A stretch of DNA of 7,434 nucleotides from an uncultured Clostridia bacterium (GCA_946405475.1 CAMJHI010000108.1:1-7434), one strand, 5' to 3'; positions 1-5,326 are shown, counted from the stretch's first letter. Program-made: numbers and translations. Notes: a model not told the origin generated them from the letters alone.

Positions 1-138
1 CTCGTCAGACCGGTGCAGCCGGAGAAGGCAGAATCGCCGATGCTCGTGACGCTGTCGGGAATGATCACACTCGTCAGCCCGATGCAGTTGGAGAAGGCTC
101 CATAGCCGATGCTCGTGACGCTGTCGGGGATAACAACC
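1..138 (-). repeat. Two 69-bp units encoding the leucine-rich repeats
   Basis: Bases 1-69 and 70-138 are direct repeats, both opening with ctcgtcag and sharing a long identical stretch around the part encoding DSVTSIG. The 69-bp period equals 23 codons, the usual LRR_5 unit. More units probably continue past the left edge. Confidence 0.85.
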
Positions 139-383
139 TCGGCGGATTCACCCACATACTTTTTCAGGACGCCGGCCAAGATTTCAAAATCGGAATTCGC
201 GCTCCCCGTTACGTTCACGACCGCGCCCGCACCGACATTGATGTTGTTGATGATATTGTAATTGTTGATCGCTTTTTCAATAATAAACGGCGTATCACAA
301 AACGGACAGACTGCGACATCTTTGGCGCTGTCAACAGCGAGCATTCCCCCGCAATTCGGGCATTTCACCTGAACAAACGGCAT
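1..383 (-). CDS. Zinc-ribbon / BspA-type leucine-rich-repeat protein, 3' end missing
   Basis: Read on the minus strand from ATG 383-381; 127 codons are visible and the gene runs off the left edge. Residues 8-11 (CPNC) and 26-29 (CPFC) form a four-cysteine zinc ribbon right at the N terminus. An Asn/Ile/Val-rich linker (about 40-65) follows, then 23-residue repeats from about residue 83 with the pattern IPDSVTSIG..AFS.C.GLTS, which is the LRR_5 (BspA-like) signature. There is no signal peptide or membrane segment, so the visible part looks cytoplasmic, unlike many secreted BspA proteins. In this family the repeats are generally thought to mediate protein binding; the partner and exact role cannot be read here. 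The start is fixed by an AAAGGAG site 9 bases upstream and a strong promoter further up. The gene is transcribed away from the phage genes and is probably host DNA. Confident on domains, not on function. Confidence 0.88.
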   Translation of the reverse strand, partial: MPFVQVKCPNCGGMLAVDSAKDVAVCPFCDTPFIIEKAINNYNIINNINVGAGAVVNVTGSANSDFEILAGVLKKYVGESAEVVIPDSVTSIGYGAFSNCIGLTSVIIPDSVTSIGDSAFSGCTGLT

Positions 384-392
384 GATGATCCA

Positions 393-400
393 CTCCTTTC
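393..400 (-). promoter_or_regulatory. Ribosome binding site of the LRR gene
   Basis: On the minus strand the sequence GAAAGGAG lies 9 bases before ATG 383-381. It is a near-consensus Shine-Dalgarno and fixes the start of the zinc-ribbon/LRR gene. Confidence 0.85.
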
Positions 401-413
401 AACGAATAAAAGA

Positions 414-442
414 ATTATAAAACATGATGTGCAACAATTCAA
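414..442 (-). promoter_or_regulatory. Sigma-A type promoter for the LRR gene
   Basis: On the minus strand there is TTGAAT (442-437), a 17-base spacer (436-420) and a perfect TATAAT (419-414). Transcription would start near 407, leaving a leader of about 25 nt before the ATG that includes the ribosome binding site. Spacing and -10 are ideal; the -35 differs from TTGACA at two positions. Seen by eye only. Confidence 0.75.
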
Positions 443-447
443 GGTTT

Positions 448-478
448 TTGGCAGCGCAATCTGACACAAGGCTATAAA
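448..478 (+). promoter_or_regulatory. Weak rightward promoter candidate before an orphan terminator
   Basis: TTGGCA (448-453) and TATAAA (473-478) face right with a 19-base spacer, longer than optimal. A transcript starting near 485 would end at the terminator at 497-541, so it would be only about 55 nt. No open reading frame lies between them. The boxes may be chance in AT-rich DNA. Confidence 0.2.
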
Positions 479-496
479 TTTTCACAAAAGGCATTG

Positions 497-541
497 AAAA
501 AGCACAGGAATCTCCGAAGAAGGAGCGGCCTGTGCTTTTTT
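497..541. terminator. Strong bidirectional rho-independent terminator
   Basis: A perfect 12-bp stem pairs AAAAAGCACAGG (497-508) with CCTGTGCTTTTTT (stem part 529-540). A smaller inner stem CTCC/GGAG (512-515 with 522-525) closes a GAAGAA loop. A run of T follows on the plus strand, and the leading A-run gives a run of T on the minus strand, so it can stop transcription both ways. No plus-strand gene upstream needs it. Its visible effect would be to insulate the LRR gene promoter from leftward transcription out of the repeat region. Confidence 0.85.
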
Positions 542-550
542 ATGTCTCAT

Positions 551-1019
551 GCGGCACGCAAGAATGCGTGCCCTACGGTTTGACCTCACCGTTGCCGATT
601 CATCTGCGGCGTACGTTTCATCTGTAGGGACGGCATTCTTGCCGTCCGCCGTCACCGTGAGAAGCCGTCAAAAATTTGCCCTACGGCGGAAGCCATGAGC
701 GGCATCGGATTTTGCGGCACGCAAGAATGCGTGCCCTACGGTTTGACCTCACCGTTGCCGATTCATCTGCGGCGTACGTTTCATCTGTAGGGACGGCATT
801 CTTGCCGTCCGCCGTCACCGTGAGAAGCCGTCAAAAATTTGCCCTACCGTGGAAGCCATGAGCGACATCGGATTTTGCGGCACGCAAGAATGCGTGCCCT
901 ACGGGTTGCCTGAAACGCGCGGTTGCTTCGTAGGGACGGCATTCTTGCCGTCCGCCGTCACCGTGAGAAGCCGTCAAAGAATTGCCCTACGGCGGAAGCC
1001 GCAAATGGCATCAGACTTT
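551..1019. repeat. Tandem array of three REP-doublet-like units (163, 163 and 143 bp)
   Basis: Units start at 551, 714 and 877 with the same GCGGCACGCAAG. Units 1 and 2 differ at only 3 of 163 positions by eye (two near 847-849, one near 702/865). Unit 3 is 20 bases shorter in its middle and more diverged at its end. Each unit holds two perfect hairpins with 8-bp stems. Hairpin 1 is GGCACGCA-AGAA-TGCGTGCC (553-572, 716-735, 879-898). Hairpin 2 is GGACGGCA-TTCT-TGCCGTCC (628-647, 791-810, 934-953). CCCTAC follows the first and GTAGGG precedes the second, so they form an inverted pair. A trace of a fourth unit begins near 1020. Several frames are open across the array, but the frame is carried by the repeat itself and shows no gene-like features, so I treat it as non-coding. 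Confidence 0.9.
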
Positions 1020-1122
1020 GCAGCACATAAAAATATTGGCACAAAGCGAAAACGACAGTTTCTGCTGCGAGGAATCGGTCGAATCAGATAAAATACAATC
1101 GGAGCGAAGCGACCCGCCATTG
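1020..1122. other. Plain intergenic stretch
   Basis: After a decayed start of a fourth repeat unit (about 1020-1028) this AT-richer stretch shows no hairpin, promoter pair, RNA gene or coding signal that I can support. Confidence 0.5.
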
Positions 1123-1149
1123 CGCCTTTCGCATTCCGCCTTTCGCATT
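1123..1149. repeat. Short direct repeat, 13 bp twice
   Basis: The 13-mer CGCCTTTCGCATT occurs at 1123-1135 and again at 1137-1149, a 14-base period. It sits just before the palindrome-rich element and probably belongs to the same class of intergenic repeat. Confidence 0.7.
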
Positions 1150-1154
1150 AACAA

Positions 1155-1282
1155 CCCCTCCGTCTCGCCTTACGGCGAGCCACCTGTCTCGCCTGCCGGC
1201 TCGGTCGGCGCTTCTGCGGCAAGCCGCAGAGGTGTCCACTGGACACCCGCGCCCCTTGCACAGGGGAGGCTTTTTATTTTTC
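1155..1282. repeat. Palindrome-rich interspersed element
   Basis: Four hairpins follow one another: CTCGCC/GGCGAG (1164-1169 with 1174-1179); TCTGCGGC-AA-GCCGCAGA (1213-1230); GGTGTCC-ACT-GGACACC (1231-1247); and CCCCT/AGGGG (1252-1256 with 1262-1266) followed by T-runs. The opening CCCCTCCGTCTCGCC and the closing CCCCTTGCACAGGGGAGGC resemble, from memory, a repeat common between genes in GC-rich Clostridia. Open frames on both strands through it are products of the repeat, not genes. Confidence 0.65.
1252..1282 (+). terminator. Terminator-like hairpin at the end of the palindromic element
   Basis: The stem CCCCT-TGCAC-AGGGG (1252-1266) is followed by AGGC and the T-rich tract TTTTTATTTTT (1271-1281). 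The stem is only 5 bp, though GC-rich. It would stop rightward transcription before the phage genes, which would separate them from anything upstream. Confidence 0.5.
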
Positions 1283-1302
1283 CGAATCCGCATCAAAACA
1301 AC

Positions 1303-1318
1303 TTTGTTTGAAAACAAA
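1303..1318. promoter_or_regulatory. AT-rich perfect dyad upstream of the phage genes
   Basis: TTTGTTT-GA-AAACAAA is a perfect 7-bp inverted repeat. A looser palindrome, TGTGAAC-A-GTTGACA (1320-1334, one mismatch per arm), follows directly and contains a -35-like TTGACA at 1329-1334. No good -10 stands at the right distance. Operator or regulatory use is only a guess. Confidence 0.3.
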
Positions 1319-1347
1319 ATGTGAACAGTTGACAAAAACGCGAAAAA

Positions 1348-1367
1348 TTACACCGAAACCGGTGTAA
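1348..1367. promoter_or_regulatory. Perfect dyad, possible operator or leftward terminator
   Basis: TTACACCG-AAAC-CGGTGTAA is a perfect 8-bp inverted repeat about 130 bases before the likely small terminase start. On the minus strand it is followed by TTTTT, so it could end leftward transcripts; on the plus strand there is no T-run. It could equally be a protein-binding site or, at this phage/host junction, part of an attachment region. None of these is shown. Confidence 0.4.
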
Positions 1368-1452
1368 AAAACGCCGTGTAAGCCCTTTGAGTGAGAGGAG
1401 TTTTTGAAAGTGAGCGATCAAAGCGCCGCGGCGCGCCGATCTGCACTCGGTT

Positions 1453-1992
1453 TTGCGGCTTGAAAAAACAGCTCTCAAAAAATGTAAAGAGGGTGAAAAC
1501 ATCAGCAAAGAATTGACCAAGCGGGAACAGCTTTTCTGCCTGTATTTCACGCTGCTGCGCAGCGGCCGCGACGCCGCCGCCCGGTCGGGGTATTCCCTGC
1601 GCCCCGAACGAACGGCCGCCAAACTGCTGCAGCGCGGCGACGTGCAGCGGGAGATCGAACGGCTGACCCGCGCGCAGGCAGCCGAGCGCGGCGAAACTGC
1701 CGCGGGGCTGAGACGGCTCGCCTTCGGCAGCGTGACCGACGCGATGAAGCTGCTGCTGCGCGACGAATGGCCGAATGAGGAAGCGCTGGAACAGATGGAC
1801 TTTTTCAACGTGGCCGAGATCAAGCGCCCCAAGGGCGGCGGGCTGGAGATCAAGTTTTTCGACCGCCTCAAGCCGCTGGAAAAGCTCAGCCAGCTCTGCG
1901 AAGCCGAAACCGCGGCGAACGGCGCGCTGCCGTTTTACGACGCGCTGAACAAGAGCGCCCGCGCCCTGATCGGAAGCGACGCCGATGAGTAA
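1453..1992 (+). CDS. terS: Phage terminase small subunit
   Basis: The small subunit binds phage DNA at the packaging site and hands it to the large subunit. The part from residue 20 on (ELTKREQLFCLYF..LRSGRDAAARSGYS) matches the N-terminal helix-turn-helix of the Terminase_2 family. A charged helical middle and an ...IKRPKGGGLEIKFFDRLKPLEKL segment follow. The longest canonical reading starts at TTG 1453 (179 aa), but that start has no ribosome binding site, and the first 16 residues look like translated leader. The natural start would be at 1501, where ATC follows AAAGAGGGTG with 6 bases between and gives a 163-residue protein beginning with SKELTKRE. The only canonical start nearby, TTG 1513, is too far from the site. 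The gene overlaps the large terminase by 8 bases. Function is sure from sequence and position; the start is not. Confidence 0.88.
   Translation: MRLEKTALKKCKEGENISKELTKREQLFCLYFTLLRSGRDAAARSGYSLRPERTAAKLLQRGDVQREIERLTRAQAAERGETAAGLRRLAFGSVTDAMKLLLRDEWPNEEALEQMDFFNVAEIKRPKGGGLEIKFFDRLKPLEKLSQLCEAETAANGALPFYDALNKSARALIGSDADE
1487..1495 (+). promoter_or_regulatory. Ribosome binding site pointing at an ATC codon
   Basis: AAGAGGGTG is followed after 5 bases (GAAAAC region) by ATC AGC AAA GAA at 1501. A G in place of C at 1503 would make a standard ATG at ideal spacing, in frame with the small terminase. This is the best indicator of where translation of terS should begin. Confidence 0.55.
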
Positions 1993-3265
1993 AGGCAAAG
2001 CCGCCGACTTCAGGCCGTTTTCCGAAAAGCAGTTGGCGGCGCTGACGTGGTGGTGCCCCGATTCGCCGTTTCACGACCGCGACGCGATCATCTGCGACGG
2101 CGCGGTGCGTTCCGGCAAAACGGTGTGTATGTCGATCTCGTTCGTTGCGTGGGCGCTGGCGTCGTTCGACGGCGCGTCGTTTGCCCTGTGCGGCAAAACC
2201 ATTGCCTCGCTGCGGCGCAACGTGATCACGCCCGTGGTCCCCATGCTGCGCGAGCTTGGCTTCGACTGCCGCGAAAAGCTCTCGAGCAACAAGCTGGAGA
2301 TCGCCTTTGAAAACCGCCGCAACACCTTCTGGCTGTTCGGCGGCAAGGACGAATCCTCCGCCGCGCTCATTCAGGGCATGACGCTCAGCGGCATCCTGTT
2401 CGACGAGGTGGCGCTCATGCCGCGCTCGTTCGTGGAGCAGGCGCTGGCGCGCTGTTCCGTGGAAGGCTCCAGATTCTGGTTCAACTGCAACCCCGACGCG
2501 CCCATGCACTGGTTCCACACCGAGTGGATCCAGAAGCGCAAAGAGAAAAAATGCCTGTATCTCCATTTTCTGATGGAGGACAACCCGTCCCTGACGCCGA
2601 AGATCATTCAGCGATATAAGAGCCTGTACGCCGGGCCGTTCTATCAGCGGTTTGTCGAGGGACGGTGGATCGCCGCGCAGGGCGTCGTCTATCCGTTCTT
2701 TTCGCCCCGAACCCACGTTTGCGCCCTGCCGCCGGAACACTGCGAGCAATACTGTGTTTCGTGCGATTACGGCACGGTCAACCCGACCTCCATCGGGCTC
2801 TGGGGCCGAAAAGACGGCGTGTGGTACCGACTGCGGGAGTATTACTACGCCTCGCGCGAGGTCGGCGCGCCGCGCACGGATGAGGAGCACTACGCCGCGC
2901 TGGAGGAGCTCTGCCAGGGACTGCCGATCAGCGCCGTGACGGTCGACCCGTCGGCCGCAAGCTTCATCGAGTGCATCCGCCGCCACGGCAGATTCCGCGT
3001 GATCCCCGCCAAAAACGACGTGCTGGACGGGATCCGAAAAACCTCGGACGCGCTGCGCATGAAAAAAATCATGATCGGCGCGGGGTGCAAGGACATCATC
3101 CGGGAATTTTCGCTCTACCGCTGGGACGATTCCGGCGTGAAGGACAGCGTGCGGAAGGAAAACGACCACGGCATGGACGACATGCGCTACTTTGTGACCA
3201 CGCTCATGGATCAAAACGACGACTGCGGATTTTTCGCCCTCGCAGCAGATCGGAAGGATGACTGA
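1985..3265 (+). CDS. terL: Phage terminase large subunit, PBSX type
   Basis: This is the ATP-driven packaging motor and nuclease: it pumps DNA through the portal and cuts the concatemer. The 426 residues have the usual size. The ATPase part shows Walker A GAVRSGKT (39-46), Walker B ILFDEVALM with D140/E141, and an FNCNPD coupling motif (166-171). The RNase H-like nuclease part shows acidic positions D261 (CDYGTVNPTS), D321 (VTVDPSAASF) and D398/D399 (NDHGMDDMRYF). All key residues are present, so it should be active. The layout FNCNPDAPMHWFHTEWI..., DYGT.NPTS and HGMDDMRY is that of the PBSX-family terminases of Firmicute phages. The ATG lies inside the last codons of terS (8-base overlap), so translation is probably coupled. 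Its TGA shares one base with the portal ATG. Confidence 0.96.
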   Translation: MSKGKAADFRPFSEKQLAALTWWCPDSPFHDRDAIICDGAVRSGKTVCMSISFVAWALASFDGASFALCGKTIASLRRNVITPVVPMLRELGFDCREKLSSNKLEIAFENRRNTFWLFGGKDESSAALIQGMTLSGILFDEVALMPRSFVEQALARCSVEGSRFWFNCNPDAPMHWFHTEWIQKRKEKKCLYLHFLMEDNPSLTPKIIQRYKSLYAGPFYQRFVEGRWIAAQGVVYPFFSPRTHVCALPPEHCEQYCVSCDYGTVNPTSIGLWGRKDGVWYRLREYYYASREVGAPRTDEEHYAALEELCQGLPISAVTVDPSAASFIECIRRHGRFRVIPAKNDVLDGIRKTSDALRMKKIMIGAGCKDIIREFSLYRWDDSGVKDSVRKENDHGMDDMRYFVTTLMDQNDDCGFFALAADRKDD

Positions 3266-4392
3266 TGAAAAAGAACAAGACCCCGCCGGGCGAGGCGGGC
3301 GTTTGCGCCGTGCAGCCCGCCGCCGCCCCGCCCCTGTCCGGCTTCGGGCAGGACGCTTCGCCCGATTATTACCGCGCCGGGCTGTACTATGCGCTGCGCG
3401 AGGCGGTGCCGGTGATCGACGCCGCCGTGACCAAGCTGGTGCGGCTCACGGGCGGCTTCTGCGTGCAATGCGACGACCGCGCCGCGCAGGATTATCTGGA
3501 CGGCTTTCTGCGCCGCGTGCCGGTCAACGGCTGCTCCACGGGCATTGAATCGTTCATGGCCGCCTATTTCGACCAGCTTCTCACCTGCGGCACGGCGGTC
3601 GGCGAGATCGTGACCGACGCCGCCGGGCGGCCCGCCGCCCTTTACAACGCGCCGCTGAACAGCGTTGAGCTTGTGCGCGGCAAAAACGGCTTTGACGTCG
3701 ACGTGTTCGTGACCGCGCGCGGCGTGCGGCAGCCGGTGAAATACCCCGAGCTGATCGTGCTGTCCGCCCTCAACCCCCGGCCGGGCTCCTTCAGCGGCAT
3801 GTCGCTGCTGCACGGGCTGCCGTTTGTGGGCGAGCTGCTGCTCAAAATCTTCCGCACCACCGGCGTGAACTGGGACCGCTGCGGCAACGTGCGCTTTGCC
3901 GTGACCTATAAGCCGCAGAACGACGCGCTGGACAAGGCCTATGCCAAGGAACGCGCCCTGCAGGTGGCCAAGGAGTGGAGCAGCGCCATGAACAGCCACA
4001 GCGTCAAGGATTTTGTGGCCGTGGGCGACGTGCAGATCAAGGCCATCGGCGCGGATCTGCCGATCCTTGACAGCGAGGTGCCCGTGCGCCAGCTCATTGA
4101 GCAGATCGTGGCCAAGACCGGCCTGCCGCCGTTCCTGCTGGGGCTGTCGTGGTCAACGACCGAGCGCATGTCCTCCCAGCAGGCGGACGCGCTGACCAGC
4201 GAACTGGAGGCCTATCGCCGCGTGCTGACCCCCGCCATTGAAAAGATCTGCGCCGTCTGCCTGCGGCTGGCGGGCTTTGACGGCGGCGTTCAGGTGGTGT
4301 GGGACGACATCATGCTGCAGGATATGGTCGAGCAGGCGCGGGCGCAATTACTCACCGCGCAGGCGGAAACCTGCATCAAGGAGGAACCATGA
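3265..4392 (+). CDS. Phage portal protein
   Basis: The portal is a ring of about twelve subunits at one capsid vertex through which DNA enters and leaves. The 375-residue product has the marks of the HK97/SPP1-type portal family: a core with FDQLLTCGTAVGEIVTD (102-118), NPRPGSFSGMSLLHG (170-184) and, near the C-terminal stem and clip, VRQLIEQIVAKTGLPPFLLGL (about 274-294) followed by TTERMSSQQADALTSELEAY (298-317). It is somewhat shorter than typical portals (about 400-450), mostly through a short C terminus, but no core piece seems missing. GGAAGGA at 3252-3258 serves the start, which overlaps the terL stop as TGATG. The stop overlaps the next gene as ATGA. No Mu F-like minor head gene follows, so the gene order is HK97-like. 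Confidence 0.93.
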   Translation: MKKNKTPPGEAGVCAVQPAAAPPLSGFGQDASPDYYRAGLYYALREAVPVIDAAVTKLVRLTGGFCVQCDDRAAQDYLDGFLRRVPVNGCSTGIESFMAAYFDQLLTCGTAVGEIVTDAAGRPAALYNAPLNSVELVRGKNGFDVDVFVTARGVRQPVKYPELIVLSALNPRPGSFSGMSLLHGLPFVGELLLKIFRTTGVNWDRCGNVRFAVTYKPQNDALDKAYAKERALQVAKEWSSAMNSHSVKDFVAVGDVQIKAIGADLPILDSEVPVRQLIEQIVAKTGLPPFLLGLSWSTTERMSSQQADALTSELEAYRRVLTPAIEKICAVCLRLAGFDGGVQVVWDDIMLQDMVEQARAQLLTAQAETCIKEEP

Positions 4393-5315
4393 AAAAGAAC
4401 ATTTTCACCGCGGCGCAGGACGCTGTTCTGCCCGACGAGGAGCTCGGGCTGATCAACCGGCACACGCTCCGCGACCTGACCCGGGACGAGGTTTTCTGCT
4501 TCACGCTGACGCTGTGCGACAACCGCGTTGACCGCGATATGGAGCGGTTCGACGTTGCGGCGCTGCACAAGCTCGCCGAACTGTTCGACGGCCGGACCGG
4601 CATTGCCGATCACAGCATGAAAAGCGAAGACCAGATGGCGCGCATTTACAAAACGTGGGTGGAAGAAGACCCGGCCGAACGAACGATGAACGGCGAGCCC
4701 TACACCTGCCTGAAGGCGAAGGCCTACATGCCCGTCACCGAAGAAACCAAAGAAAAGATCGCGCAGATCAAAAGCGGCATCAAAAAAGAAACCAGCGTCA
4801 GCTGCAGCGTGAGCGCGGTGCGCTGCTCGATCTGCGGCAGCAACTGGAAGGAGGGCGCGTGCCGCCACCGCAAGGGGCGGGTGTATGACGGCAAGGTCTG
4901 CCACGGCGTGCTTACCGACCCGACGGACGCATATGAATGGAGCTTTGTCGCCGTGCCCGCCCAGCGCAGCGCCGGCGTGACCAAGAGCCTGACGCTTGCC
5001 GAAGCGAAAACGACCGTCGGAGCCGATGAGGAAGAGACCGTCACGCTCACGCTCGACGCGTTCAAGGGCCTGACGGCGTGTGCCGAACGGTTCCGCCAAA
5101 GTCTGGTCGATGAGGTGATCCGTTCCGGTCTGCTCGCCCTGCCCGATCTGGGCAAGGCTGCGCTGGAAGAACTCTGCGGCGGCTTGACCGAGGAACAGCT
5201 CGACCGGCTGGGCAAGTCGTTCCGGCACACCGCGGCCGAGCGGTTCCCGCTGCGCCCGCAGCTGAGCGGCGAGAGCGGCCGCGACCCGAAAACCAACCAT
5301 GAATTTATCATTTAA
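4389..5315 (+). CDS. Prohead maturation protease with probable C-terminal scaffold region
   Basis: This 308-residue product is likely the capsid protease that cleaves head proteins after shell assembly. The first 200 residues show the HK97-type prohead protease pattern: RHTLRDLTRDEVFCFTLTLCD, the candidate catalytic His in GIADHS (H75), and the candidate catalytic Ser in KKETSVSCSV (S136, less likely S138). A Cys/His cluster follows (C146, C149, C158, H160, perhaps C171), then DPTDAYEWSFVAVPAQRSAGVTK (about 177-199), split here by no stop or shift. Residues 200-308 are acidic and helical, rich in Glu, Leu and Ala, and could act as scaffold before being cleaved off. The start is ATG 4389, served by AAGGAGG (4379-4385) and overlapping the portal stop by 4 bases. 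An in-frame upstream extension to 4299 is only portal DNA read in another frame. Confidence 0.85.
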   Translation: MKKNIFTAAQDAVLPDEELGLINRHTLRDLTRDEVFCFTLTLCDNRVDRDMERFDVAALHKLAELFDGRTGIADHSMKSEDQMARIYKTWVEEDPAERTMNGEPYTCLKAKAYMPVTEETKEKIAQIKSGIKKETSVSCSVSAVRCSICGSNWKEGACRHRKGRVYDGKVCHGVLTDPTDAYEWSFVAVPAQRSAGVTKSLTLAEAKTTVGADEEETVTLTLDAFKGLTACAERFRQSLVDEVIRSGLLALPDLGKAALEELCGGLTEEQLDRLGKSFRHTAAERFPLRPQLSGESGRDPKTNHEFII

Positions 5316-5320
5316 GGAGG
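5314..5320 (+). promoter_or_regulatory. Ribosome binding site fused to the upstream stop codon
   Basis: AAGGAGG at 5314-5320 shares bases with the TAA (5313-5315) that ends the protease gene and lies 6 bases before ATG 5327. It is a full-consensus site, fitting high expression of a decoration-type protein. Confidence 0.85.
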
Positions 5321-5326
5321 ATCCTG

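Noticed and set aside
551..1019. CRISPR array
   Set aside because: The repeated unit is 163 bp and units 1 and 2 are nearly identical throughout, so there are no short repeats with unique spacers and no cas genes.
676..1311. Overlapping small open frames on the plus strand
   Set aside because: They lie within the tandem array and the palindromic element, repeat the same peptide where the DNA repeats, and lack ribosome binding sites.
1084..1335. Minus-strand 83-codon open frame
   Set aside because: It runs through the palindromic element; its peptide comes from repeat DNA and has no gene-like start or conserved pattern.
1329..1368. Sigma-A promoter for the phage operon starting from TTGACA at 1329
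   Set aside because: No TATAAT-like hexamer lies 16-18 bases downstream; the nearest, TGTAAA at 1363, is 28 bases away.
384..1452. tRNA gene as an integration site
   Set aside because: I found no acceptor-stem pairing or T-loop GGTTCGAATCC-like motif on either strand.
2727..2766. Cysteine cluster (C246, C253, C257, C260) in the large terminase as a zinc site
   Set aside because: It spans the linker into the first nuclease strand, and the spacing fits no zinc motif I know; cysteines are common throughout this protein.
1886..3214. Long open frame (442 codons) on the minus strand
   Set aside because: It is fully antisense to the terminase genes. GC-rich third positions keep the opposite frame open; the product is rich in Arg, His and Ala without domains, while the sense frame carries every terminase motif.
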